DNA of 64,000 bases, from NCBI RefSeq assembly GCF_039908635.1, contig NZ_CP150918.1, positions 3,467,001 through 3,531,000 of the forward strand. Reading direction: 5' to 3'. The notes beneath the pieces are model-generated. The model was given only the letters and a program-made list of their open reading frames with translations. It was not told where the DNA came from and ran no database searches. Below, in pieces: positions 52,701 through 61,167 of the stretch (the stretch's first letter is position 1; every line of letters begins with the position of its first letter). A program made the translations under genes and the position numbers. The stretch is from Pseudomonas purpurea (GTDB taxonomy: Bacteria; Pseudomonadota; Gammaproteobacteria; Pseudomonadales; Pseudomonadaceae).

Positions 52701-53689
52701 GTGCCGTCCTGTTGATCATCGTCAGTAAAGTGCGCGGCCAGTGCCTGCTTTTTCGCGCGGTCTCTTGCCGCATCCACGACCCATCGGCACAGCGCCTGAT
52801 GGTCGGAAAACTCGTGGAAGGGCGAAGCGTTGCCGGGAACATAAAGCAAAAGCCGTTGGCTGGTCCTGCGCCTGAAACACCAGATGTCGGTTGAGACGTA
52901 GCGATAAAGGCTCAAGCGGGCCACCTCCAAGGCTGGCCCGGTGATGGAAACGGACTGCAACTGCCCCGCCGTGAGATGCTCCCATGATTGCCCGGCCTCA
53001 AGCCCGGCGGCCAGCAACGCGACGCCGAGCGCGTCGTCGCTCAGGCTGTTTTCCTGATGTTGCAGGTACGCGGCCATGACAAATGCAGCCTTCACTGCGC
53101 TGCGCAACGGGTAGGCGTGCCTTGCCAGAATGGCCTCATCGGACGGCCAGGAGCGATTGAGGTAGGTCGTGAATTGGTCCTTGAACTCCAGCGTCCACAC
53201 CCACTTCTTGAACTCGGCAGGTTGCAGCTTGAGCTGCGTCCCTGGCCCATAGACTTGCGGCTCGGTACGACGGTAAATGCCCTCGTAATCGTTGTAGCCA
53301 CCCCCTGGATTGACGGATTCGTCCACCTCGACAATCCGGACCTGTGGCCCCACGACAGGCGGCGTGTACAGACCGAACGCCGTCTCGCCAAAACGCCCTG
53401 CCCCCACGGTCTGGTAATTGCTCAGCAACGCCTGAACGAGGGTTTGGGTCGTTCGAACCTTGCCCAGGTGAACGCCCTGTTGTGCGGGGTACGCCTGAAA
53501 ATCGTAAACGAGGTCGACCAGTTGAGCCGACAGCGGCTCTGGGCCCCAACGGTCTTCAATCATTTTTGCGGCGAATTGCGCCGGGGTCATGGGCAGCACG
53601 GTGTCCAGCGCGAGGCTGGAAAACCGTTCACGGGTGGCAGGAGAGACTGGCTTTGGGTCGGAATGGCTTTGACTGTCGAACGCCCTCAT
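49751..53689 (-). CDS. Giant LRR protein, dermonecrotic-toxin-like N-terminus and truncated NEL-like C-terminus
   Basis: A 1312-residue protein with no signal peptide. The N-terminal 700 residues resemble the dermonecrotic-toxin N-terminal family (DUF6543-type), including a hydrophobic PGGEGLLGLAGLIDAGY stretch near 425. Leucine-rich repeats occupy about 1000-1190 (LRTLNMQGV, LEVLNLKAT, LQVLDLSENPL, LERLDLRDNQI). The end resembles the start of a NEL-type ubiquitin ligase, but where the family has C-x-D this has D1276-G-D1278, and the protein stops about 35 residues later. ATG 53689 follows AAGGA; TTG 53695 is less likely. It may be an effector that has lost ligase activity. The N-terminal family and LRRs are fairly sure. 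Confidence 0.72.
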   Translation of the reverse strand: MRAFDSQSHSDPKPVSPATRERFSSLALDTVLPMTPAQFAAKMIEDRWGPEPLSAQLVDLVYDFQAYPAQQGVHLGKVRTTQTLVQALLSNYQTVGAGRFGETAFGLYTPPVVGPQVRIVEVDESVNPGGGYNDYEGIYRRTEPQVYGPGTQLKLQPAEFKKWVWTLEFKDQFTTYLNRSWPSDEAILARHAYPLRSAVKAAFVMAAYLQHQENSLSDDALGVALLAAGLEAGQSWEHLTAGQLQSVSITGPALEVARLSLYRYVSTDIWCFRRRTSQRLLLYVPGNASPFHEFSDHQALCRWVVDAARDRAKKQALAAHFTDDDQQDGTFHSGVLSALDGMAVYPRQHRMNKGHGFFNDDGYWAPADYVHVEPSPPTDPFAQWVLVMKQAALASIETIRDDAQVNRDDLSAVVEPVVQWINRFGPLALFVPGGEGLLGLAGLIDAGYGLAEAVDGKTPEERSAGITRTVFGLLNALPLAVAGVAVKSEEQAAVATTAPQEPGLSPDVIDGPLRAEPILDGVAPTLSLDERTRLLRGIGPGVESFNDEVLAQIGHVSAVDDDVLRLIHAGQRAPSPVLADTISRFTIDRDLQQVIGQLPEGALESEQAKGSRAARFNARYEALQQSDHAIVKLFRHEYPGLPKSAVEQMLDRSGVDIDVPHPLADTKRVLGQLRSKAQQYEQHVRLCRAYEGLYLKSVKNADTDVLVLHTLERLPGWSRDIRIEVLDGEAGAKVLDSMGPQGAAVRWQLIRQGARYQRHTPQGIVDTADFDQALLGLLPQEQRSALGLRPQDEWHDLQLKIRESALPRSELMLGLHRMDSGLTFRRIGLRGGGFPGTGQPGELSTEIMRLQVKEIYPAFTSEQADEFLLNAGAQAQADLYRLRLQAEQLRVDITGWVEDVSDAVEDMDIELLLAGDEEAQGMSEADIEAENDARIDEWMELEREARYELAEELIAIWQKRSGPASRVYRDGRFIGFHLDMDFEQMHSLPQLNVKLNDVVALTMPNFELKQRGSLNGFLECFPNLRTLNMQGVDLRLFDQNGIEVGRLPPAIAQLPLLEVLNLKATRLVLTEETAGQLAGLKRLQVLDLSENPLGVPPLVIQMTGLRQLMLRGAGLKSCPIGILDRPYLERLDLRDNQITRVPEAVRKQSVVKGNVLLAGNPLTDEDSLQWVIDHRKQTGINLWMGPGAEGVVRLAPWLTGLSGEQATQQIPRWQRILAKEGSSRFFGTLEVLTRTADFQVDYAALQRRVWRMLDEMDASQGLCQALFHDVEWAALDGDNPFSSFERLEDRITSFKELSVKKARLDGEALQAP

Positions 53690-53911
53690 TTGCAATCCTT
53701 TGCAGTTGACTGGGGAGTTGAAAGCTTATGCGTCGCTCGCAGAATCAAATGCAGGAAATGTCTTCAATCAGGTTCGAAAACACGACAGCCTGAAACGTAT
53801 TGGAAGAAGGGATAAGTGCTGCGCGACTTTTTGCAAACGTCGGGCATTGCACCCGACGTTCCATTCCAAAAACCTTGCCCGCCGACTCGACGGGAAAGGC
53901 CTCGGGGGTTC

Positions 53912-54935
53912 TTACCAGAAGCGCTGCTGGGTCAAACGGCTCCACCAGGTCAGCAGCAAACGATCAACCGAGCCGCTGGCGGCCAGGCCGACACGTTCTT
54001 GCAGGCTTTTGCGCTCGGCGTAGTGCAGGTGAAACAGCTCCGCCCCCTTGGCGCGCTCAGCGAGGTACTCGTCGCTGGTTTTCAGCTCATCCACCAGGCG
54101 TTTATCCAGTGCGGCGACACCCAGCCAGACTTCACCGGTTGCCACTTCATCAATGGCCAGTTGCGGGCGATAGCGCGAAACGAAGTTCTTGAACAGTTCA
54201 TGGGTGACGTCCAGGTCTTCCTGGAATTTCTCACGGCCCTTCTCGGTGTTTTCGCCAAACACGGTCAAGGTGCGTTTGTACTCACCGGCGGTCAGCACTT
54301 CAAAGTCGATGTCGTGTTTTTTCAGCAGGCGGTTGACGTTGGGCAACTGAGCTACCACACCGATTGATCCAAGAATGGCGAACGGCGCACTGATAATTTT
54401 CTCGCCGATACACGCCATCATGTAGCCGCCGCTCGCCGCGACCTTGTCGATACACACGGTCAATGGCACGCCGGCCCTGACGGATCCGCGCCAATTGCGA
54501 AGACGCAAGGCCATAGCTGTGGACCATGCCGCCGCCGCTTTCCAGGCGCAACACCACTTCGTCCTTGGACGTGGCCAGGCTCAGCAGTGCGGTGATTTCG
54601 TGGCGCAGGCTTTCGGTGGCCGACGCCTTGATGTCGCCGTCAAAATCCAGCACGAACACCCGTGGCTTGGCCTCGGGTTTCTTCTTCTGTTTTTTCTCGG
54701 ATTTGGCTTCGGATTTGCGCAAGGCCTTGAGCTGGTCCTTGTCGAGCAACGTCTGTTCAAGGCGTTCACGCAAGTCTTTGTAGAAATCGTTGAGCTTGCT
54801 GACCTGCAACTGACCGGCCGACTTGCGCCGTCCTTTGCTGCGCAACGCTGCAAAACTCGCCAGCACCACCAGAATGGCGATGACCAGGGTGACGGTTTTG
54901 GCCAGAAAACTGGCGTACTCGGCGAAAAACTCCAC
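53912..54935 (-). pseudogene. sohB: Inner-membrane protease SohB, frameshifted in the middle
   Basis: SohB, an S49-family (SppA-like) membrane serine protease. From GTG 54935 (AAGGAG upstream) it has an N-terminal transmembrane helix, a Lys-rich stretch (KKQKKKPEAK) and the start of the protease domain. One extra G on the minus strand (run at 54475-54477, CAGGGCC for CAGGCC) shifts the frame after residue 153 and it stops near 54300. The catalytic Ser motif AASGGYM and the C-terminal half continue in the other frame to 53912. Either a real mutation or an assembly error. Confidence 0.88.
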
Positions 54936-55139
54936 AGGGGCTCCTTAAATACGGTGCGCCGCTGAACGCAAGCGCGAGATACCGTCAGCATACCCATGGG
55001 ACCGCGTCGCGGCCAGTCGTGAAACCTCCGGTAACGGCCCTCCAACGAGCATTTCAAACAAGCGTATGTTTTTTCATTGACAGCTCACCGGCATCCTCAT
55101 AACCTCGCCAAACCTTCAACGTACCGGGACGACGCGGAC

Positions 55140-55850
55140 GTGGGCAGCATCTATTTGATTCGACATGGCCAGGCCTCCTTCGGTGCGCACGACTACGACG
55201 TGCTGTCGCCGACCGGCATTCGCCAGGCAGAAGTGCTCGGCAGCCATCTGGCGGAACTGGGCCTGAATTTCGATCGCTGCCTGTCAGGTGACCTGCGTCG
55301 CCAGCAACACACCGCCAACAGTGCGCTGGCACAGTTCACCACTGCGGGCCTGCCGGTACCGCCCCTGGAGATTGACGCCGCATTCAACGAGTTCGACGCC
55401 GAGGCAGTCATTCGGGCGCTGCTGCCGGACATGCTGCCCCAGGAACCCGAAGCCCTGCACATCCTGCGTAATGCCGCGCAAAACCGTGGCGAGTTCCAAC
55501 GCATCTTCGCCTTGATCATCGAGCGCTGGCTCGCCGGCACCTACGACCCACCGGGTCTGGAAAGCTGGCTGGGTTTTGTCGAGCGGGTTCAGGGCGGTCT
55601 GCAACGTATTCTCGACCGGGCCGATGACACCCAGCAAATCGCCGTGTTCACCTCCGGCGGCACCATCACGGCCCTGCTCCACCTGATGACCCAAATGCCG
55701 GCCAGGCAGGCGTTTGAATTGAACTGGCAAATCGTTAACACCTCGCTCAACCAACTCAAGTTTCGTGGTCGCGAGGTGTCCCTGGCTTCCTTCAACAGTC
55801 ATGCACACCTGCAACTGTTGAAGGCCCCGGAACTCATCACCTTTCGCTGA
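55140..55850 (+). CDS. Histidine phosphatase family protein
   Basis: A 236-residue phosphoglycerate-mutase-like phosphatase. The phospho-His motif LIRHGQAS is at the N-terminus, an Arg-containing loop GDLRRQQHTA near residue 49, and the second His region is VFTSGGTITALL. I choose GTG 55140, which gives VGSIYLIRHG; a TTG at 55077 adds a non-conserved tail. The substrate is unknown. A SCP2-like gene follows after 50 bases. Confidence 0.85.
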   Translation: MGSIYLIRHGQASFGAHDYDVLSPTGIRQAEVLGSHLAELGLNFDRCLSGDLRRQQHTANSALAQFTTAGLPVPPLEIDAAFNEFDAEAVIRALLPDMLPQEPEALHILRNAAQNRGEFQRIFALIIERWLAGTYDPPGLESWLGFVERVQGGLQRILDRADDTQQIAVFTSGGTITALLHLMTQMPARQAFELNWQIVNTSLNQLKFRGREVSLASFNSHAHLQLLKAPELITFR

Positions 55851-55900
55851 GTCCGGATAACTGTGACCCTTGCTGTAACACTTCATAAAAGGATCGAACC

Positions 55901-56215
55901 ATGACCTCCGTAGCTGACGCCGTACAAGCAATGAAAGCCAAGTTCAACCCAGCCGCTGCTGCCGGCCTGGACCTGGTTTTCGGTTTCCGCATCGACGAAG
56001 AAAAGAACTTCTCGCTGATCGTCAAAGACGGCACCTGCGACCTGCAAGAAGGCGTGAACCCGGACGCCCAGGTGACTCTGGTGATGGACGGTGAAACCCT
56101 GGAAGGCATCGTCGACGGTTCGACCGACGGCATGCAGGCGTTCATGGGCGGCAAACTGCGCGCTGAAGGCGACATGATGCTGGCCATGAAACTGTCCGAG
56201 CTGTTCCCGGCCTAA
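55901..56215 (+). CDS. SCP2 sterol-carrier-domain protein
   Basis: A 104-residue protein made of a single SCP2 domain, a lipid-binding fold. The VFGFRIDEEKNFSLIVKDG strands, the DAQVTLVMDGETL turn and the final EGDMMLAMKLSELF helix are typical. In bacteria such proteins bind fatty acyl chains. The start at ATG 55901 follows AAAGGA. A pair of hairpins follows. Confidence 0.9.
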   Translation: MTSVADAVQAMKAKFNPAAAAGLDLVFGFRIDEEKNFSLIVKDGTCDLQEGVNPDAQVTLVMDGETLEGIVDGSTDGMQAFMGGKLRAEGDMMLAMKLSELFPA

Positions 56216-56220
56216 GGCAT

Positions 56221-56278
56221 TGGCTCCTGGTTTCAGGAGCCATCTGCGGCTGCATACGAGTCCCGCCTGATGGCGGGA
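56221..56278 (+). terminator. Two tandem hairpins after the SCP2 gene
   Basis: TGGCTCCTG-GTTT-CAGGAGCCA (56221-56242) is a perfect 9-bp stem, followed by TCCCGCC/GGCGGGA (56261-56278). T-runs are short, but the position between convergent genes supports termination. Confidence 0.65.
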
Positions 56279-56366
56279 TTCGTCGTTTCTACAGGTTCTA
56301 AATTGCTGACCCGGCATCGACTTGCGATTGAGCGACAGTGATTCCCGGGGCTGCCCGTCGGGGGAA

Positions 56367-57341
56367 TCAATGATGCAAATGCTTGAACACGTAACTCACC
56401 AGGTCGGTATAAACAAACCCCGGCACCTGCGGGTTGTGCAGCCGTGGCGCATCCAGCAGCGCCAACTGACAGTCCCAGACCATTTCCCGACGATCACGCC
56501 GCAGGCTGATTTCAGCATTCACCAGAGTGGTGTAGGCCGCATGGCAGGTCCGTGCAACGGTGCCGGGCGCACGTTCGATCGCGACCGTGTTGTCAGCCGC
56601 TGCCAGGGTGACGCCCTTACGGTCGACCACCGATTGCGGGGTCAGTTTGCCGACCGCATCACACAGGCTGCGGCACACGACTTTACGCGCTTTGAGCTCA
56701 CCGAACCCACGCTCGTAAAGGGTGATTTCAGCGCCGATTTTCTGCGCGCAGGCGTTCTCGAAAGCATCCAGTACCACCTGCGCATTGCCCAGGCTGGCGT
56801 CCAGCTCCGAAGCCTTGAGAAAGCGCTCCAGTTGCTTGTCCTTGAGACTGTGCAGGCCACGGGTGATCGTTGACAAATGGGTGAACTCTTTTTTGCAAGC
56901 CACCACATGCACTTCAAATTGGTAACCCGCCGCCACGGCCAGCGGCGGGAATGCCGCAAAGTCTGCGGTGTCCAGTGCCGACTCCATGATGATGCTGTAC
57001 TGCTCGCCGTAAGCTTTTCCAAAAATCTTCGCGCACACCGCTCGCACAAAACCCTCGGTGTGTTCGTACACGTGCAGCACGCCCTTGGGCTCCATCTGCG
57101 CATAGTGAGGGTGTTTTTTGCGGTACTCGGGCAGGTACAGCCGGATGTAGTTCGCGTAACGGCCGGTCTTGAGCAATGACTCTTCCAGCAGATAGGTTTT
57201 CCCCGAGCCCTGGATGCCGGCCACAATCAGCATCTTGGGGTCGGTGCTGATGACCTTGCAGCTGAACAGCCCGGCGCTGATCGCGAGGAACGCCTCGTGG
57301 ACCTCTGCGTCCGTGTATGAATAGTCGTTTTGAGTAGGCAC
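56367..57341 (-). CDS. Zeta-toxin-family kinase
   Basis: A 324-residue P-loop kinase of the zeta toxin/PezT type. Walker A GIQGSGKT is at 42-49 and a lid-like segment YRKKHPHY near 72. Zeta toxins phosphorylate UDP-N-acetylglucosamine and block wall synthesis, but many chromosomal relatives have other roles. No epsilon/PezA-type antitoxin gene is adjacent, so it may be a non-toxic or host-type ATPase. It starts with GTG 57341, with an AAGGAAG site upstream. Confidence 0.75.
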   Translation of the reverse strand: MPTQNDYSYTDAEVHEAFLAISAGLFSCKVISTDPKMLIVAGIQGSGKTYLLEESLLKTGRYANYIRLYLPEYRKKHPHYAQMEPKGVLHVYEHTEGFVRAVCAKIFGKAYGEQYSIIMESALDTADFAAFPPLAVAAGYQFEVHVVACKKEFTHLSTITRGLHSLKDKQLERFLKASELDASLGNAQVVLDAFENACAQKIGAEITLYERGFGELKARKVVCRSLCDAVGKLTPQSVVDRKGVTLAAADNTVAIERAPGTVARTCHAAYTTLVNAEISLRRDRREMVWDCQLALLDAPRLHNPQVPGFVYTDLVSYVFKHLHH

Positions 57342-57426
57342 CGAAATGAACTTCCTTTAAGTGAATGAGCGGTCCTCGTCCTGAAGCCCGGCCCTCACTT
57401 TACCGGCTGGTGCGCCGCATAAAACC

Positions 57427-59040
57427 CTAGATAGTTACCGCCTCGGCAGACCTCGAAATCACGTCGCCGCCGACAAACGACGCCGCCAACAACTCTCGCG
57501 TGTACGGGTGCCGCGCCGAGCGGAACAGCTCATCCGTGGCCCCGCGCTCCAGCACCTGGCCGTCCTTCATTACGATCAGGTCATGGGCCAGCGCCTGCAC
57601 CACCGCCAAATCGTGGCTGATGAACAGATAGGTCAGGCCATGCTCTTGCTGCAACCGCCGCAACAACGCCACGACCTGCTTTTGTACCGTGCGGTCGAGT
57701 GCCGAGGTTGGTTCGTCGAGCAGGATCAGGTCGGGCTTGAGCACCAACGCCCGAGCGATAGCGATACGTTGGCGCTGGCCACCGGAAAACTCGTGGGGAT
57801 AGCGGTGTCGGGTCGCCGGGTCGAGGCCCACTTCGTGCAGCACCTCGATCACCGCTTGCTCCCGTTGCTCGGCATTCAGGTCGCTGTGCACCTGCAAACC
57901 TTCGGCGATGATCTGTTGCACGCTCAGGCGCGGGCTGAGGCTGCCGAACGGGTCCTGGAAAACCACTTGCAGGCGCTTGCGCAACGGGCGCAGTTGTTTG
58001 CCGCTCAGGGTCTCCAGCGCCTGCCCCTGAAAGCGAATGCTGCCCTCGGCGTCGATCAGCCGCAGGATCGCCTGGCCCAGCGTGGACTTGCCCGAACCCG
58101 ACTCGCCGACGATGCCCAGCGTTTTGCCCCGTTGCAGTTGCAGGTCGATGCCGTCCACCGCTTTGAGGTAGCGCCTGGGGCGCAGCCATCCGCCGCCCTG
58201 ATCGAACCAGACTTTCAACTGCCGCACATCGAGCACGGTTTCCGTGGCCGGGCCGGGTAACGCACGTCCCTGAGGTTCGGCATTGAGCAATTGAATGCTG
58301 TAAGGATGCTGCGGCGCGCAGAACAACCATTCGCAATCGGCCTGCTCGACGATCTCCCCGCCGCGCATCACCGCCACGCGCTGGGCGATGTTGCGCACCA
58401 GATTGAGGTCGTGGCTGATGATCAGCAACGCCATGCCCAGCCGCTGTTGCAGGTCCTTGAGCAGCCGCAGGATCTTGCGTTGCACCGTGACATCCAGCGC
58501 GGTGGTCGGCTCGTCGGCGATCAGCAGTTCCGGTTCGCAGGCCAGCGCCATGGCAATCATCACCCGTTGCCGCTGGCCGCCGGAGAGTTGATGGGGATAA
58601 GCCTTGAGTCGGGTTGTGGGCTGCGCGATGCCGACCATTTCCAGCAGTTCCAGAATGCGTTTGCGCGCCGCAATGCCCGCCAGCCCTTTGTGCAGGCTCA
58701 AGGTTTCACCCAGTTGCCGCTCCACGGTGTGCAGCGGATTGAGCGAACTCATCGGCTCCTGGAAGATCATCGCGATGCGATTGCCGCGCAGTTGCTGCAG
58801 ACGTTTGGCCGAGGCGCCCAACAGTTATTCTCCGTGATAACGGATGCTGCCGTCGATACGGGTGGTGGCCGGGTCAAGCAATTGCAGGACGCTGTGGGCC
58901 GTCACCGACTTGCCGGAGCCGGATTCGCCCACCAACGCCAGGCACTCGCCAGGGCGAATGTCCAGGTCAATGCCGTGGACCACTTCGCCCGCGTTGAAGG
59001 CGATTCGCAGGTTACGCAGTTCAATCAGGTTTTCGCTCAT
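57427..59040 (-). pseudogene. yejF: ABC transporter ATP-binding protein YejF/SppD type, with in-frame TAA
   Basis: A double-cassette ATPase that would be about 537 residues from ATG 59040. Cassette 1 has Walker A GESGSGKS near residue 40, SGGQRQR and [12 protein letters not shown]; cassette 2 has GESGSGKS, SGGQRQR and [12 protein letters not shown]. Codon 72 (58827-58825) is TAA, in frame, between YHGE and LLGASAKRL; the rest is intact. A product from TTG 58821 would lack the first P-loop. It is the last gene of the yejABEF/sppABCD-like operon, so the importer may be crippled unless another ATPase substitutes. Confidence 0.85.
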
Positions 59041-59080
59041 GTCAGGTTCTCGGCTCAGAATCGGAAATCAAAAAAGCGGA

Positions 59081-60103
59081 TCAAGATCGCGGATCAAACG
59101 CATCGCGGCAGGCTTCGCCGATAAACACCAGCAGGGAAAGAATCAGCGCCAAGGCAAAAAAAGCCGTCAGCCCCAGCCACGGGGCTTGCAGGTTGTTTTT
59201 GCCCTGGCCGATCAGTTCACCCAGCGAGGCACTGCCCGCCGGCATGCCGAAACCGAGAAAATCCAGGGCAGACAACGTGGCAATCGCACCCGTGAGGATG
59301 AACGGCAAGTAGGTCAGCGTGGCACTCATGGCGTTCGGCAGGATGTGGCGCCACATCACCTGGCCGTCACCGACACCCAGGGCCCGCGCGGCTTTCACGT
59401 ACTCCAGGCTACGGCTGCGCAGGAACTCGGCGCGCACCACGTCGACCAGGCTGAGCCAGGAGAACAGCGCCATGATCCCCAACAGCCACCAGAAATTCGG
59501 TTCGACGAAACCCGACAAAATGATCAGCAGGTACAACACCGGCAGCCCCGACCAGACCTCCAGCAAACGCTGGCCGAGCAAGTCGACCCAGCCGCCGTAA
59601 TACCCTTGCAACGCCCCGGCAACGATGCCGATCAGCGCGCTGACAGCGGTCAGTGCCAGGGCAAACAACAGCGACACCCGCGTGCCGAAAATCACCCGCG
59701 CCAACACGTCACGGGCCTGGTCGTCGGTGCCCAGCCAGTTCTGTGCGGAGGGCGGGCTTGGCGCTGGCTCGGTCAGGTCGTAGTTGAGTGTGTCGAAGTC
59801 GAACGGGATCGGCGCAAACAGCAACCACCCGCCCTGCCCTTCGATCAACTGGCGCACCGAGGCGCTGCGATAGTCCGGCTGAAACGGCAGTTGCCCGCCG
59901 AAATCCTGCTCGGTGTAGCGCTTGAACGCCGGGAAGTACCACTGGCCCTCATAGGACACCAGCAGCGGTTTGTCGTTGGCCAGCAGTTCACCGCCCAGAC
60001 TCAGCCCGAACAACCCAAGGAACAGCCACAACGACCACCAACCACGGCGATGCGCCTTGAAACGCTGCCAGCGGCGCTGGCCCACAGGAGACAACGCAAC
60101 CAT
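59081..60103 (-). CDS. yejE: ABC permease, YejE/SppC type
   Basis: A 340-residue inner-membrane permease with six helices and a long periplasmic segment after the first helix (about 40-130), as in YejE. The EAA-like cytoplasmic loop is YVKAARALGVGDGQVMWRHI. It overlaps yejB by one base (TGATG) and precedes the ATPase by 40 bases. Together they import peptides or peptide-like siderophores. Confidence 0.92.
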   Translation of the reverse strand: MVALSPVGQRRWQRFKAHRRGWWSLWLFLGLFGLSLGGELLANDKPLLVSYEGQWYFPAFKRYTEQDFGGQLPFQPDYRSASVRQLIEGQGGWLLFAPIPFDFDTLNYDLTEPAPSPPSAQNWLGTDDQARDVLARVIFGTRVSLLFALALTAVSALIGIVAGALQGYYGGWVDLLGQRLLEVWSGLPVLYLLIILSGFVEPNFWWLLGIMALFSWLSLVDVVRAEFLRSRSLEYVKAARALGVGDGQVMWRHILPNAMSATLTYLPFILTGAIATLSALDFLGFGMPAGSASLGELIGQGKNNLQAPWLGLTAFFALALILSLLVFIGEACRDAFDPRS

Positions 60104-61167
60104 CAGGCAGTCCTCGCGGAAAAGTCGATGCGCGGGTCGACCAGGCTGTAGCAGAGGTCGCCGAGCAGTTTTATCAGCAGGCCGAACAGGGTGAAAATGA
60201 ACAGCGAACCGAACACCACCGGGTAGTCCCGCGCCACTGCTGCTTCGTAACTCATGCGGCCCAGGCCATCGAGGGAGAAGATCACCTCGATCAGCAGCGA
60301 ACCGCCGAAAAACACCGTCACCAAGGCCTGGGGCAAACCGGCGACCACCAACAGCATGGCGTTGCGGAACACATGGCCGTACAGCACCCGCCGTTCGCTC
60401 AGCCCCTTGGCGCGGGCCGTCACCACGTAGAGCCTGGAAATCTCATTGAGGAAGCTGTTTTTGGTAAGCAGGGTCAACGTTGCGAAACCGCCGATCACCA
60501 GCGCGCTGACCGGCAGCACCAAGTGCCAGAAGTAGTCGGCGACTTTGCCCGGCGCCGACAGCTGATCGAAGTTTTCCGAGACCAGCCCCCGCACCGGAAA
60601 CCAGTCCAGCGCCGTGCCCCCGCCGAACACCACGATCAGCAGCAACGCGAACAGAAACCCCGGCATCGCGTAACCGACGATGATCGCCGCACTGCTCCAG
60701 ACGTCGAACGCCGAGCCGTGGTGAATGGCCTTGCGAATCCCCAGCGGGATCGACACCAGGTAAGTGATGAGCGTCGCCCACAACCCCAGCGACAAGGTCA
60801 CTGGAAGCTTCTGCGCGATCAGCTCGGTGACCGTGGCGCCCCGGAAGAAACTCGAACCGAAGTCCAGCCGCGCATAGCTCTTGAGCATCAGCCACAAGCG
60901 TTCACTCGCCGGTTTGTCGAAGCCGTACTGACGCTCGATATCGGCCACCAGTTTGGGGTCCAGCCCTCGGGTGGCGCGGGACTCGCCACCGACGCTTTCG
61001 ACATGCCCGCCACCCACGGCCAACGACACGCCAATCCCCTGGAGCCGGGCAATGGCCTGCTCCACCGGACCACCCGGCGCAGCCTGGACGATGGCGAAAT
61101 TGACCAACAGGATGCACAGCAACGTCGGCACGATCAGCAGCAACCGCCGCACGCTATAAGCCAACAT
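60103..61167 (-). CDS. yejB: ABC permease, YejB/SppB type
   Basis: A 354-residue DppB-like permease with six helices, an N-terminal [17 protein letters not shown] anchor, a periplasmic domain, and the EAA loop [24 protein letters not shown]. It overlaps the binding-protein gene by 14 bases upstream and yejE by one base downstream, showing tight coupling. Confidence 0.93.
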   Translation of the reverse strand: MLAYSVRRLLLIVPTLLCILLVNFAIVQAAPGGPVEQAIARLQGIGVSLAVGGGHVESVGGESRATRGLDPKLVADIERQYGFDKPASERLWLMLKSYARLDFGSSFFRGATVTELIAQKLPVTLSLGLWATLITYLVSIPLGIRKAIHHGSAFDVWSSAAIIVGYAMPGFLFALLLIVVFGGGTALDWFPVRGLVSENFDQLSAPGKVADYFWHLVLPVSALVIGGFATLTLLTKNSFLNEISRLYVVTARAKGLSERRVLYGHVFRNAMLLVVAGLPQALVTVFFGGSLLIEVIFSLDGLGRMSYEAAVARDYPVVFGSLFIFTLFGLLIKLLGDLCYSLVDPRIDFSARTA

